NCBI GenBank assembly: GCA_022749755.1
Contig: CM040442.1
Location: 15,102,457-15,166,456, forward strand
DNA length: 64,000 bases
DNA from: Azadirachta indica
Lineage: Eukaryota > Streptophyta > Magnoliopsida > Sapindales > Meliaceae
Direction of reading: 5' to 3'
Below, piece after piece: positions 37,067 to 48,914 of this stretch. The notes beneath the pieces are model-generated. The model worked only from the letters and a program-made list of their open reading frames with translations, was not told the origin of the DNA and searched no databases. Every line of letters begins with the position of its first letter. The stretch's first letter is position 1. The position numbers were made by a program, and so were the translations under genes.

Positions 37067-38622
37067 ATGAATTCTTATGAGTCATTGCCGTTGCAAGAAT
37101 TGGAAAATGACGTAGTTGTGGAAGATGTTGAATACCTTGAACGTGATGAAGATTTATTTTATGACTCTGGGTACAATTTCAACCATGAATTGGAACATGA
37201 CTTTTTTGAAGATACCAACTGTTCCGAGGATCGTCTGGAACCTGTAAAATAGCCTCCCTGACTACGATGTTGAATACCCTGAACCTAATGAAGATTTATT
37301 CTATTGCTCTGGGTACGGTTTCAACCATGAGTTGGAAGACGACTTCGTTTGATCATTTGGAGCCTGTAGAGTATCCTTGTGGCCAACTTGGCTATGATGT
37401 TGAATACCCTGAACCTGATGTAGATTTATTCTATGGCGCTGGGTACGATTTCAACTGTGAATTGGAAGATGATTTTGTTGATCATCTGGAACCTATGGAG
37501 TATCCTTATGGTTTACCTGGATGCGACAGAAACCTTCCATCGATCCCAATCTCAACTTTGAAGCCCACCTGAACGTACGTCATCACATTTCCACGAGGGT
37601 AATTTAGTTACATGCAAAAAATTCAATTCATCGAATATAGATGCATGAAATGTAATTTTATAATCGATTCAGGTGCATTAGTTTGAATCTGGGGTTTGAA
37701 TTGTAAATATTACTGAAGAAGCAACAGGATGAGAATGGAACCAACTGGTGTTCAATTTTTTCAGAATTTCGTAACTTCTGTAATTTTAGAGTTTAGATTG
37801 AAGTCTTTCTCTTTTTTGCAGGATCGTAGGCTAATGGAATCTATCAAGAGCATAATAATTAATGTAGAGGGAATAGAAAGGATTAGATTAAAATATTATA
37901 AAGAGTTACTGTTTACATTTTAAGAAAATATATGAATGCCTGCAGTAGAGGACTCAGTTAATTAGACCCTTGATATTTGATTGTCAATGTTTTTAGGGAA
38001 TAAGTACAAATACTGAAAGAATTATTGGAGCTTCAGTAAGAAACTCCCACCTCATAGAAAATGGACAAGACACCAACAATATTGCAGATCCTGAGTCACA
38101 GAGAAGGAGAAATAGTACAGGTTGTTGCTCCGGAAAGGTAATAAAAGAAAGATAAAAAATTTTCTTCTGTAGTATTACTTTAGTTCCTCGACTAATGATG
38201 ATGAATTTATTCTTTCTTTTACCCACAGATTGATTTGGAGAAGATAGCCGCAATCACAAACATTGTCTGGAAATTCTCTCAGCTGATTTCGACCAACTTT
38301 CTTCTACGCAAAAACCTCGCTATGCACTCATGAGTATGTTAGTGTCATTTGTGGCCTTGCTTATTTGCTCTATAGAGCTTGTTTATAAAGCTCGATAGGA
38401 AAGAGTTACATGGAAATGGAGGAGTAGATTACCATGGTTACAAAGCCTTTAGGAAATTTCAAGTACATAATAGGACTGGTATTTGCTATTTGTCAGCGTA
38501 TTGTTACAACAATCAGTTTTGGTTTTCTTCTTCAACAAGGTAACAATCCGATTAAAGTTTGTGTTTTGCCTATCATCAACGCTACCGGTCTTTTATGGTC
38601 TAAGTTCTTGGAGAAGCCTTAG
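37067..38622 (+). pseudogene. Copy A: uncharacterised acidic/membrane protein, broken
   Basis: The family is not recognised by name. Exon 1 (ATG 37067) encodes a very acidic segment made of three tandem units of about 130-142 bases (37124, 37266, 37396). Each reads DVEYPEPDEDLFYxxGYxFNxELEDDF followed by a DHLEPxEYP-like part. The units now lie in three different frames: TAG at 37250 plus a small deletion ends unit 1, and an extra T near 37352 shifts unit 2. A linker exon 37997-38137 (acceptor ttttag, donor gtaata) carries ESQRRRNSTGCCSGK. The last exon starts at 38229 (IDLEKIAAITNIV), loses one base near 38266, has TAG at 38396, and lacks about 17 bases near 38438. The readable end is KPLGNFKYIIGLVFAICQ through NPIKVCVLPII to stop. 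Two or three hydrophobic helices remain. At least five lesions indicate a pseudogene. Confidence 0.75.
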
Positions 38623-40337
38623 AAGAGGACCGCTGTTTGATAATTAAATTAATTAAGAACAGTTGCTTCAGAATGTTTCAATCGGAAAATTATTGCACTT
38701 TCATTAGAAAGCTAAATATCTTTGTCTATTTTGCTTTATTTTACTTTATTGAATCTTGGTTTCTCCTAGGACATTTGTGTAGTGAATATATATACTATTT
38801 TTTTTTCTTTGAGAATGTGATGTTTTATATTTATAAACACAAATTCAATAAATCATATAGTAAATAATAGACGAAAATATGCTGCCAACCTTGCGGCACG
38901 AGTTTAAAATAAGTGTTAAACACATGTATCACGTCACTTTTATGTTTATTCGATTAAATTTTACCATATATGTATTTAATTTAAAATAACCCAGAAAGCT
39001 ACGAGAGCAATTGATATTGTTGTAGTTGCAGCACTTAATTGCTCGAAAACTTCTTCCTACCTAGAAAAGTTGTGTCAAAATCTTAAAAACAGACCCAGTT
39101 GCATAATTTCATTTTTGATCGATATGCTTTTGCAATGGATGGTGGTTGTTGCTTTCAAGTTTAACATTAATTCTCAGAGCTGCTTTTCATGGAAGCCCTA
39201 GCTTTTCTCTTGCGTCTGAAAACTTTTATTTTTTACAAGGTTTACGAGGAAAGCACAAGCTAAATCAGAACATTTTTTTTCCATCTCCAGATTTCCTGAT
39301 CATGTCAAATTTACTGAGAGAATTCCCATTTTCCCCTGTTATTCCACATAGTATCTCATCACTTCCTTATTGTTAATTAATATTCTAATACTTCTTGATG
39401 TTATTTTCATTTGCAAAAACTATTACTTTTTTATGATAAATAAATAATTTGACATGACTTTAACATAAGTACATGTCTTTGTAATCATGTCATCTTTTTA
39501 TTGAACAACTTACAACTAGGTTGATTGCCACCGACTGACTGTTATTAACCATCATCGAACGTTATTTGTTTAAATCACTGTGAATATAATTAAAATTCTT
39601 TTTGAACACATTAAGCGATGGTATTATCATCATTGCCGTTTTAATAACCGTTTGCCTTAAATTTGAAGTTAAATTTTGGATGCCAAAAAATAATAATAAC
39701 AATGGTAAATCGAATAATAACAATATAAAAATATTAACCATTCGATGTATGAACAATGCTATTCAACTAGTATATATATTACTAGTTACATATGTGAAAA
39801 TTGTTGGGGGTACTTAGGTATTTTTATCTAACAGGGAAGAAAAGTAATAAGTTAAATTCTAACAAGGGACAAGTTGTATCATTCTCCCTTTTATTTATTT
39901 TTTACATAACTATTATTATTATTAATATTACTATTGTTATTATTTATTATTATTATTATTATTGTAGACATTTTTATTATTTAAGAAATTGCTTTCATTT
40001 GTATCAATATATATACACCTACTAATTGAATTTTCGAGTCTAAAATATAAGTTTGGCATGAGTTTGTCCTAATAAATTAATAACATTACTTCTATCATTT
40101 TGTCATTTAAGGTTTAGTTTAAGATTATTGTATTTTTATTGTGTAATTTAAAAGTGCAACGGCTAAATTATTTGATAAGCATTGTGTTTTATTGGGACCA
40201 CTCACTTTTTTATTTATATTCAAAAATCTAGTCGTAAATATTAGGGTGGGTATTTTTTAATTCAGGCAGGTTTTTATTTAACCCAAAACCTGAATCCAAC
40301 GTTTTGATTTCTCAAAAATATAACTGAATGCGGGTAT
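38623..40337. other. Intergenic, no gene seen
   Basis: AT-rich. A 76-codon frame (39146-39376) in a slightly more complex patch has no recognisable motif. An (ATT)n microsatellite lies at 39911-39963. Confidence 0.4.
39911..39963. repeat. (ATT)n microsatellite, imperfect
   Basis: tattattattatt... with a few interruptions, ending before gtagac. Confidence 0.8.
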
Positions 40338-40525
40338 TAATCAATTTGGCAAACATAAGGATTTTATATATAAAACACGAATAATAACTGGAGCAAATGG
40401 GAAGAAACCATTTTGGCATTTATAATATACACCCAAACTCGAAACAAAAGGAAACAGAGCTAGAGAAAGTTCATACACTCTAAACAAATGCCTAATGGCT
40501 TTATGTTGGGTTGGAACTTGCAGAG
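40338..40525. repeat. Direct repeat copy 1, derived from B 3' flank
   Basis: About 190 bases nearly identical to 42708-42902 in the same orientation (ggagcaaatgggaagaaacc, cctaatggctt.atgttgggt, ggaacttgcagagta). The right copy lies just downstream of the stop codon of copy B, so this is a duplicated piece of its 3' region. Confidence 0.8.
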
Positions 40526-40540
40526 TAAAAGAGAAATCAT

Positions 40541-40862
40541 GATTGGAGATGGCACGGGTCTTCCTATCACCTATACGGGTTCCACTTCGCTTAAAACTCC
40601 TAAAGCTCATTTTCTTTACATAACGTTCTTTGTATACCCAGCATGAAAAAGAACTTGATATCTATTTCACAATTTTGCACTTCCAATAATGTCTGTATGA
40701 AATTCTTACCATCTTCTTTTTTGGTGAAGTATCTTCGCACGGGAATGATGCTTTTGAAGGGACAAACTAAGGATGGTGTGTATGAGTGACCGATGTCATC
40801 ACCCCTATTTGTATTCTCTAGTGTCAAGAACACTTCGTCCCCGTGGCATTACAGATTGGGAC
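40541..40862 (+). pseudogene. Copia protease/pre-integrase fragment, plus strand
   Basis: Plus-strand reading gives GDGTGLPITYTGSTSL, typical after the copia protease. After frame shifts it gives SSPLFVFSSVKNTS and WHYRLGQP, typical of the pre-integrase domain. It breaks off near 40862 and meets an RNase H fragment of opposite strand. Confidence 0.75.
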
Positions 40863-42180
40863 AGCCCGTTGCTTCTTTGAACTCCAAGAGATTGGATTCC
40901 TGTCAAGATAGACAATATAAGCACCCGTGGAGGAGAAATCATCCTTATTACCAGCCCAATCAGCATCGGAGAAGGCATGTAAGGCTAAAGGAAAGTCTCA
41001 AAAGAGCTGAAGACCATCATTGATAGTAACACAAAGATAACAAAGCAACCGTTTAACAAGTGTCCAGTGCTCAGTAGTTGATCAATGCATAAATTGAGAT
41101 AATTTATTAATAGCAAAGGCTATGTCAAGACGAGTAAGCAGGAGATATTAAAGACCACCTAATACTGCTCGAAACTCAGTAGCATCAGAAAGAGCAGCCC
41201 CAAAATGCAACATAAGAGATGAATTTGTTGGAAGAGGAGTTGGCACTGGTTTAGCAGCAATCATATGAGTTCGAGCAAGAAGATCCATGAGATATTGGCA
41301 CTGAGAAAGTAAAATACTATGCTTGTTGGGCACCACCTCAACACCAAGAAAATAAGAGAGCAAACCAAGATTTTAATTAAGAAACAATTTGCTAAAAGAG
41401 TGACAAATTGATCCACCAAAGAGGGATTATCCCCAGTAATAATTAAGTCATCAACATAAACAAGTAAATAGAGAAGATGCCTACCAGAATTGGGAACAAA
41501 TAGTGAAGTATCAGCACGAGAGTTCTTAAATCCCGATTGAAGAAGAAAATGACGAAGTTCGTGGTACCAGGCTCAGGGAGCTTGTTTACGGCCGTAAATG
41601 GCTTTTGTGAGTCTGCAAACATGTGATGGATAGGCTTGATCAACAAATCCGTGCGGTAGAGCCATATAAACAGTTTAAGAGAGATGTCCTTGCAAGAATG
41701 CATTATTCACATCAAGTTGACAAAGAACCATCCACGACTCACAACAAGGCTTAAAACAAGACGAACGGTAGTGGGTTTAACAACAAGGTTGAAAGTGTCA
41801 TGATAATCAACTCCTGGACGTTGATGAAAACCTTTTGCAACAAAGCGAGCCTTAAACCTGTCAATAGAACCATCAGAGTTACGTTTAATTCGAAAATTAC
41901 ATTTCCAATTAACAACATTGTGGCTAGGCTCAGAAGGTACTAATTCCCATGTTCTATTTCGAACAAGAGCATCATATTCTTCAGACATGGCCTGACGCGA
42001 TTTTGGATCTTTGAGAGCTTGGGTGACAAAGGTAGATTCTCAATATCTGGGAGTTCGGATAGTTGGGTAGAAGCCTCATATCAAGGATATATTTGATTAA
42101 TTGTAAATGAGAATTACCATGATCATTGGAATTCTCTATCTTTAGTGGAAAAACTAATAATCTAAAATACATAATGGTTG
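40863..42180 (-). pseudogene. Copia RT-RNase H fragment, minus strand
   Basis: RT begins near 42030 with [19 protein letters not shown], continues [36 protein letters not shown] (41988-41707) and, after frameshifts, ALPHGFVDQAYPS and ALYG-like segments. The YVDD box is intact at 41447-41458, and YFLGVEV lies near 41350. RNase H follows to 40863: SDADWAGNKDDF and NPISWSSKKQRAV. Frameshifts and stops prevent a full polyprotein. Confidence 0.85.
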
Positions 42181-42480
42181 TTTACTTTACCGTATATTTC
42201 AATACCAAATTAGATAACTAGCCAAACCCCATTTAATTTTATTGAATTCAACAAAATTTTATAGATTTTAAGTTCTTGTAATTTAACTATTTAATTACTT
42301 CAATTGAAATAATTTGAATTTGTCATTTGATTGCATTAGAGTATTTATGATTTTATATTTGTTTAAACTAGTAATTAACGAGAGATCGACCTCGGGTAAA
42401 CTTATCGTTAGTTATTGATGATTCATGCACTTGTGAGCATTTAAAATTTGCACATCAAGGAGGAAGCTACAATTAAAATT

Positions 42481-42492
42481 GCTCTGATACCA
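42481..42492 (-). other. Copia primer-binding site (tRNA-Met type)
   Basis: gctctgatacca on plus is tggtatcagagc on minus, the standard copia minus-strand primer site. Only about 300 bases separate it from the RT fragment, so gag to integrase is missing here. Confidence 0.8.
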
Positions 42493-42494
42493 TA

Positions 42495-42700
42495 AAAGAT
42501 AGAAGATGAAGAATAACATAACCCATTTTATTCATTGATATGAATAAGATATATATAGTACAAAGTTATAGACATGTAATATGAGAAGCAAAAAACTAGC
42601 ACCTAAAATAAAGTAAACAACAGAAACTACAAGATAGAAATCCAAATAAATATTTAAATAAATAAGTTACAACAATATCTATATATAAGAAGGAGGAGGT
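42495..42700 (-). repeat. Copia 5' LTR remnant
   Basis: Directly upstream (minus strand) of the primer site. It contains aatgaataaaatgggttatg near its end, with a polyadenylation-type signal. The outer edge, between about 42690 and 42707, is not sharply defined. No matching 3' LTR was found near 40.5 kb. Confidence 0.5.
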
Positions 42701-42707
42701 TTTGCTA

Positions 42708-42902
42708 TGATTAATCAATTTTGCAAACATAAGGAATTTATATATAAAACATGAAGAATAACTGGAGCAAATGGGAAGAAACCATTTTTGCATTTATAAT
42801 ATACACCCAATTTCAAAACAAAAGGAAAAAGAGCTAGAGAAATTTCATACACGCTATACAAATCCCTAATGGCTTCATGTTGGGTTGGAACTTGCAGAGT
42901 AT
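42708..42902. repeat. Direct repeat copy 2, 3' flank of copy B
   Basis: Partner of 40338-40525. It starts attaatcaattttgcaaaca and ends ggaacttgcagagta, 20 bases beyond the stop codon of copy B, so it is probably its 3' UTR. Confidence 0.8.
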
Positions 42903-43829
42903 CATATCCTTGTCTTCATGAGCTAACCTCTCCTCTCAAGATTCTCTAAAAACTTAGAGCAGAATAGACCAAAGGTAAAAAGGATAGGCCAAACAGAAAC
43001 TTTAATTGGGTTATCAGAATGTCGACTAACATAAACAAAACTGACTGTTGCAACAATACACAGACAGAGAGCACATACAAATCCGATGATAACCTTGAAG
43101 TTTCCAAAAGGCTTGTGAGTTTGTGAGGGATAATATAACCATGGTAACGTACTTCTCCATTTCACGTAACTTTTTCCTTGTGAACTTTGTAAACGAGCTG
43201 TACAGTACACATAAGGATGGCTGCGAATGACATTAACATGCTCAAGAGTGCATATTGAGGTTTATGCACAGAAGAAAGTTGGTCAAAAATGGCTGAGGGA
43301 AGTTCCAGGACAAAGTTTGTGATTACAAAGATCTTTTTTAAATCAACCTGTATGGAAAGGGATGAAATTATTATAATTGGATCTTAAAAACTAGAATAGT
43401 ATGTTGCAAGCAAAAATAAATTAGCGTGATATATACAATATTTATATCTTATATATTCATTTTTTTTCAATTAATCTTGGATTTACCTTCTGAGAACTCC
43501 AACCAGTATTTCTTCTTCCGTGCAGCCTGTGATCTCCAGCACCATTTTGTTCTCCAGTATTTATGTGGCGGGAGTTTACAGTTTCCGAAGATTCAACAAT
43601 GGGTTTCGTTTCATCAAGCTCCTGAAATATCTACAATTCCATCTTTACAGTTAATTTTACAACTTGAAATTTTGCATGCCATATATATAAAACACACGTG
43701 CAATGACAGGATAAAATGGCATTAGATATTTCAACACTAGAACGAGTAATAAATGGCGATTTTCCAGATACTATTATCAATAATGAAAGGATTTACCTCT
43801 ATCAAGCTTTAATTTACATGAACGCAAAG

Positions 43830-43990
43830 ACAAATGGGTTAGAGTATTATGAGTTGAGAAGTGGTTCCATTTATCCTCGCTCTTTACGCTCTCCCTCACC
43901 AAGCATTTAAACCAGCAGCTAAGTCCTATAAACAAAAACTTCATTAATCCGAAATCCAAGAACAAGGAAAGCCTCAGTGTTGACGAACGA
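43830..43990 (-). repeat. Micro-exon segment, paired with 45125-45300
   Basis: A block of about 165 bases containing the micro-exon at 43925-43900 resembles 45125-45300 in the same orientation (ttagagtattat, ttgagaag.ggttc, tcagtgttga). A similar block occurs on the plus strand in copy C near 50920-51020. Confidence 0.65.
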
Positions 43991-43999
43991 TTAATTGTG

Positions 44000-45124
44000 A
44001 AAACAAAATAGAACTAAGCAATAAAATCACATACAATTAATTTATTGCAAGAAGCAAGTAAATGATATCAGTAACTAGTTAGCAGCTGCTATATAAGCAA
44101 CATAAAGTTTTGGGTAACAATTTTTAACACAATCTATCAATCTGACATGAACCACAACATAGAGTTAGTGAATTTGAATTAATTTAAAATAATACAACTA
44201 ATAAATTGGTCCTACCAATATGACAATTAATTAATGGAATGTCCAGTTTAAAGGTTTTGATGTGAACACGTTTATGACACTATTAATTTAAAAGTATATG
44301 ATTATTTTTAATATTTTCAAAAAATATTTGGTACTGTTTATAATAAAATTTATTAATATTTGTTAGATAATATTAAAAATATTTTAGAATATATATATAT
44401 ATTAAAAATACGTTAAACTGGTGATATGATTGTTAAATAGGAAGCCTATTTAATAAATGACTTTGATTAGAATTTTAATTTTCAATATTATTATTAGATG
44501 GGTTAGATTTGAGTTAGTTAAAAAATATGTTATATTTTTGTTTGACATGACACAAATACCAATGATATCATTATTTTAATGAGTTGGATTCATATTAGCT
44601 TAAAATATTACATTTTTATTTGATACCACACAAATATGATATGTAACTAGAGTTGGGACCCCTTTCAATCTTCCAAAAAAATAAAATATTAAAGAGCTGG
44701 CTTATTTTATATATATCAAGAGAATTTGAGAGTTTACAATTAGTTCTCCATTAAAAATTAAAAGAAAACATCAAGAATGTTCTTGTAACTTGGTTCTTTC
44801 AATGAGCCACCGAAATAATCTTCTTCTTCGGGACCGTTAACCCTAATTAAATCTAGTCAAGCTTACCATCTACCACCAAAATGATACAAGAGATGGAAGG
44901 ACATACAAAAAAATATATATATATATTAGGCAGTCAATATACAAACATAATGAACAATGTACCCAACAAAGTGAACCGTTAATTCATAAATTTAGCATAT
45001 TATATGGTGTACGCAGCTAAAATCAAGGATTATCATATAAGTAGCAGTAACAAGGACGATGCTACCACGAAGAAAATGAATAATTCACACTAAAATGAAG
45101 CAATTTGAAACAAATCCAAGAGAT
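44000..45124. other. Large intron region of copy B
   Basis: No exon recognised. 44690-45118 aligns with DNA of copy D (33897-36480). The first part is AT-rich with a short (AT)n run near 44388-44401. Confidence 0.4.
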
Positions 45125-45300
45125 ATGTAGATTAGAGTATTATAACTTGAGAAGGGGTTCTAATCATTCTTACTCTTTGTTTTTTGTCCCATGTGATCCT
45201 AACTTTTCTTGGCTGCAACAAAGAAATTAAAACCTCCATTAATCAAAACTCCAAGAATAAGAAAAGTATTTTAATTTGCTCAGTGTTGATAAACAATTAA
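45125..45300 (-). repeat. Second copy of the micro-exon segment
   Basis: Related to 43830-43990. On minus an acceptor-like tttctttgttgcag leads into ccaagaaaagttagg. This may be a duplicated exon within B, or the mark of two tandem genes merged by deletion. Confidence 0.55.
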
Positions 45301-46363
45301 ATATTAAGCAAAAATTAATCTAATATAAATCATCTTGAATAGTGGCATCAGATCCTCTGATTCCCAAAATTTCCAGCTCTTGTTTACTCAAATTTCCAAA
45401 ACTATGATAAATTGAACACGTACGAAAACATTAAATCCCCTGTATAACTTCTTGAATTCAGTGTTGCTGAAATTCATGAATGATTCCCGGGGCTATCTCT
45501 AGAGACTGATTCAACGATAGTGAACTCATTGTCCGTTTATCAATCAATAGCAGCAGGAGAGAACAAAAGCAGACGGCAGAAGAACAATTTTTGTTAAATA
45601 ATAACTCAAAAGACATTAATTCCCTTTTATTCTTCCTCTCAGTAGATTGAAAAAGAAATCGAAAATAGCAGAAAAGGACAACGACATAGTGTAGGTATGC
45701 AACTTAATGCTAGAGAAAAATTGAAAGTACTGGGATTCGTATGTTTAATATATCCAAATCTCCAAATTTGAAAAACTTTGAAATCTCTTTTTCTACTAAA
45801 ACAAGGGCAGGAAGACTGCAAACATATCCTTCGTAATAGAGGAAAAATGCAATTCCTTTTATCTATTTCTTCATAAATATCTATAAATTCATTATCATGC
45901 ATGTGTAAAATCATCAAATTTATGATACTAAATTGTAGAAAATTAAACCCATTTCATTCCTATTATGAAAAACAAAAGGTGAAAAAGGAAACAATTTGAT
46001 TTCATTGCAAAATGGCATTCATATTTAAGTAATTCAAGTTTTGTGCCTTGTTAATTACCTTGTAATACAAGTCACAGTCATCCATGTCGGAGGCTGAGGC
46101 TGAGGGAAAATCAATGGCATCTTCTTCAGTGTCTGTATACTCAAATACGTATTCTCCATAATTAGAATCTACAGCTATTCCATACTCACAAGAGTTACCT
46201 GTTTTGATTTCCGGAAACATCTTAGGAAATTATGTATAAACTTTGATCATTTCAGTCGAAAGTTTAATTACCTTCGAGATCTTCGTCGGTGAGGTCTGCT
46301 TCTATTAACTGATCAGAACTACTCATTCTCGGTTGTTGTATGCAAATTAAGTTTGATAAAGAA

Positions 46364-46387
46364 GAGAGAGAGAGAGAGAGAGAGAGC
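46364..46387. repeat. (GA)n microsatellite in leader of copy B
   Basis: gagaga run on plus, so a (CT)n run on minus, starting about 38 bases upstream of the copy B start codon. Pyrimidine-rich leaders like this are common in plant genes. Confidence 0.75.
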
Positions 46388-46666
46388 GGAAAAAGCAAAC
46401 GAGGGATTAATTTGTTCAATTAAATGAGAATCAAAAGCAAAGCGAAGCAACACTTTTTTGATTCTTTAATTTCTCCGTATTCGTCAATGGATGGATGGAT
46501 GGAGCTCAGTTGTGTGCAGCCAACGTTGACTCAAAAAGATAAAGGAAAGGAAAAAAAAAAAGAAAAAAGTTTTGCATTTTTATTATTTTAATTGTTTCCT
46601 TTTTTTTAATTTTTCAAGTTCATTCCTTTTTTTTTTTAAAGGAGTGACGAAAAGGGAAAAAAAAAA

Positions 46667-47040
46667 TTAATCAACCAAACTCAATGGTGGTGGAGAGGAA
46701 AGAGAAAATAAAAAATAAATAATTGTAAAGAGAGAGGGATGGACAAAAAGAAACAAAAAGAGAAGGAAGATCAGCGAAGAGGAAGAAGAAAGGAAAGAAA
46801 AAGAATCACTTTAAATTTATTTTTTTCTTTTTTCATAAATTTTCGGAAAACAGGAACAATACAAGAATTGATAATATGCTTTTAAGGGCAGAGTGAAAAT
46901 TTTAAGAATTTAGAGGATCAAAATATTTAAAAGATAAAATTAGTTATTATTTTAAAAATAATTAATAAATTAAGGGATAAATGAACAATTTTTTAGAGTT
47001 AAAATATATGTAAACTTAACATATGAGTTTAAATTATAAG
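46667..47040. repeat. Segmental duplication, copy 2 distal part
   Basis: Matches 36538-36850 in the same orientation: gtggagaggaaagaga, gagagagggatggacaaa, then cactttaaatttattttttt. Lies upstream of copy B. Confidence 0.65.
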
Positions 47041-47375
47041 TAACATAATATATGGATATTTTGAAACCTAATATATAGATTTAAATTATAAATAATAAAT
47101 TAAAGCTAATATATAGATTTAAATTATAAATTAAAGCTAAACTTGTTCATTCATCTAAACAAAATTTAAATGCCAACCCATATGCACGTTAAAATATACC
47201 AGATCATTAACAATTCACTCTCCTCTTTGTTTAAATACAGTTTTTTGTTTTGGATAAACTTCACTTTTAAGAGATTGCCATATTCGCCAAATTTATTAGC
47301 TGATGGCATTGCCAATATAAGCATTAATTAATTTCACCATAGTATTAAGCATGATTCCTAGATAACAATCAATTA

Positions 47376-47420
<45 letters not shown>

Positions 47421-48545
47421 CTTCCGCTTCCCTAGCTAGCTAGCTATAGGTATAAAGTCTGCAGTAACCTTTGAATTTCAAAAAAGGAAAGATGTCTTTT
47501 GGTGGGTGTTTGGGCTTGTTGTTGCTGTGTTCATGCTTGGTTCATGCTTGGCTGTTGCAACAGCAATAAAGGGGAAATGATGTTTTTGGTTAAAATGGAG
47601 ATCGAGACGGGGATGGGGACGAAAGCTTATCCCCATTTTAAAATCGATCGGGATGGGACGGGCTTCTTTCGTTGACGGTCCCCATTTATTTGTCTCCATT
47701 ATGTATGAGTCTATTTTGTTTGACAACTGATTCAAAAAATTGTATACTTTTTATTTTAATTAATTAAGTCTTTAAAAAGAGTTTATACTTTTTTAATTTA
47801 AAAAGATATATCCTTTATATTTTTAAAAATTTTCAATTCAATAAATTTTGAAAGTTTTTAAATCTGTTTTTTTTTTTTAATAAAACGACTAAAAAGAATT
47901 TAATAATTTTCTAATTAAATTTGGAAGAATGAGTTTTGACAAAATAAAATAATGAATTAATGTAAAAAAAATAATCAATTTATAATTGACGTATTAATTT
48001 ATTTTAACATAGTATCATAAATTAACAAAATAAGAAATTATCAAAGGTTTTATTTTTCTTTTAATATTTTATTTTTTATTTGTCAAAGAAAATATTTTTC
48101 TGTAAAATTATCAAGAAACATTAAACTCTAAGATAAATTTAATATATTTTCTCTAACTTTTTAATCAATCTATTAAAAGTATACATTTTTAAATTATAAT
48201 ATAATCATAAATATTTATTATAGATATGTTTTAAAATAAATCAATTCATAAATCTAACATATTAATATTTATTATTGGCTATTTTTTTCTCAAATAATTT
48301 GTCTTAGTTATTTTTTCTTAAATAATTATTATTATAAAGGATATTATTATCATTTTTAATAAATTAGGATTTTTAAAGTATTTTTATAATTATTAGGAGT
48401 TATAAAGATATTAAACTAAACCTTTGGACTCAAAAAGTATTGGACAAACATTTAGGACTTTTGAGAATAGTTTTAAAACTACTATGACTTATAAGGGTTT
48501 TAGGCCAAATAGTGGATACTAAAAGAACTTTTACCCTGATTTTCT
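47041..48545. other. Intergenic, no gene seen
   Basis: AT-rich. A patch at 47580-47700 is rich in gggatgggacggg-type words typical of a short plant repeat. The minus-strand 85-codon frame across it has no domain. Confidence 0.4.
47376..47420. repeat. (CT)n(AT)n microsatellite
   Basis: A ctctct run to about 47394 followed by an atatat run to 47420. Confidence 0.85.
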
Positions 48546-48914
48546 TCAATTATCGTTTCTACCCTGGAACGATGGAATTTTCACCTTAATACTTCCTAAA
48601 TCATCATCTAACTTAGGTCTACCCAACCTAGCTTCTCTATTCCCATAACCACATAAATTCTTGCCTCGGTTCATTGGTGATTCATCTAACTCCTTATCAT
48701 CCTCAACATTACCCCCTTGTACCCTTGGTTGCACTTGTCTAAGTGATTGTCTAATGGAAGAGCTTTGATGTTGCCTTCTTGATGTCTCTACTTCTAACCT
48801 ATCCATCCTCTCATGGATTGGTTCTAACTTAGCCTTCATCATTCGTCTCATTTCCCCAATAACGCTTGCAATTGTAGGTTCAGTGTGGTTGATTGGTGTA
48901 CCCCCGAGGTTCAA
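48546..48914 (-). pseudogene. Ty3/gypsy gag N-terminal fragment
   Basis: A 122-codon frame. The first part has a helix-like ERMDRLEVE, the middle a basic NREARLGRPK. The end, LDDDLGSIKVKIPSFQGRND, is the segment that precedes the gag core in many plant gypsy elements. The core and everything after it are missing. The primer site and LTR of the same element lie upstream on the minus strand. Confidence 0.75.

Larger units (their letters stand above)
42923..46326 (-). pseudogene. Copy B: uncharacterised acidic/membrane protein, nearly intact
   Basis: Not recognised by name. Exon 1 46326-46272 (MSSSDQLIEADLTDEDLE) and exon 2 46198-46059 (EYGIAVDSNYGEYVFEYTD, then acidic DFPSASASDMDDCDLYY) have good splice sites and join in frame (65 codons). 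A 26-base candidate micro-exon lies at 43925-43900; its length does not keep the frame alone, so another exon may exist. The linker exon 43621-43487 (ELDETKPIVESSETVNSR, then basic HGRRNTGWSSQK) has cag/gtaaat borders. The last exon 43347-42923 starts VDLKKIFVITNFVLELPSA. It has a first membrane segment (YALLSMLMSFAAILMCTVQL), then WRS.LPWLYYPSQTHKPFG, a second (VIIGFVCALCLCIVATVSFVYV) and a third around NPIKVSVWPILFTFGLF. One base is missing near 43163 (a TGG read as TGA). Nothing else obvious is broken; the gene may be recently dead or mis-sequenced. An acidic cytosolic head with a membrane-anchored tail is an inference. Confidence 0.65.

Noticed and set aside
39146..39376. 76-codon frame downstream of copy A
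   Set aside because: No motif, no homologue in the B block, weak start context.
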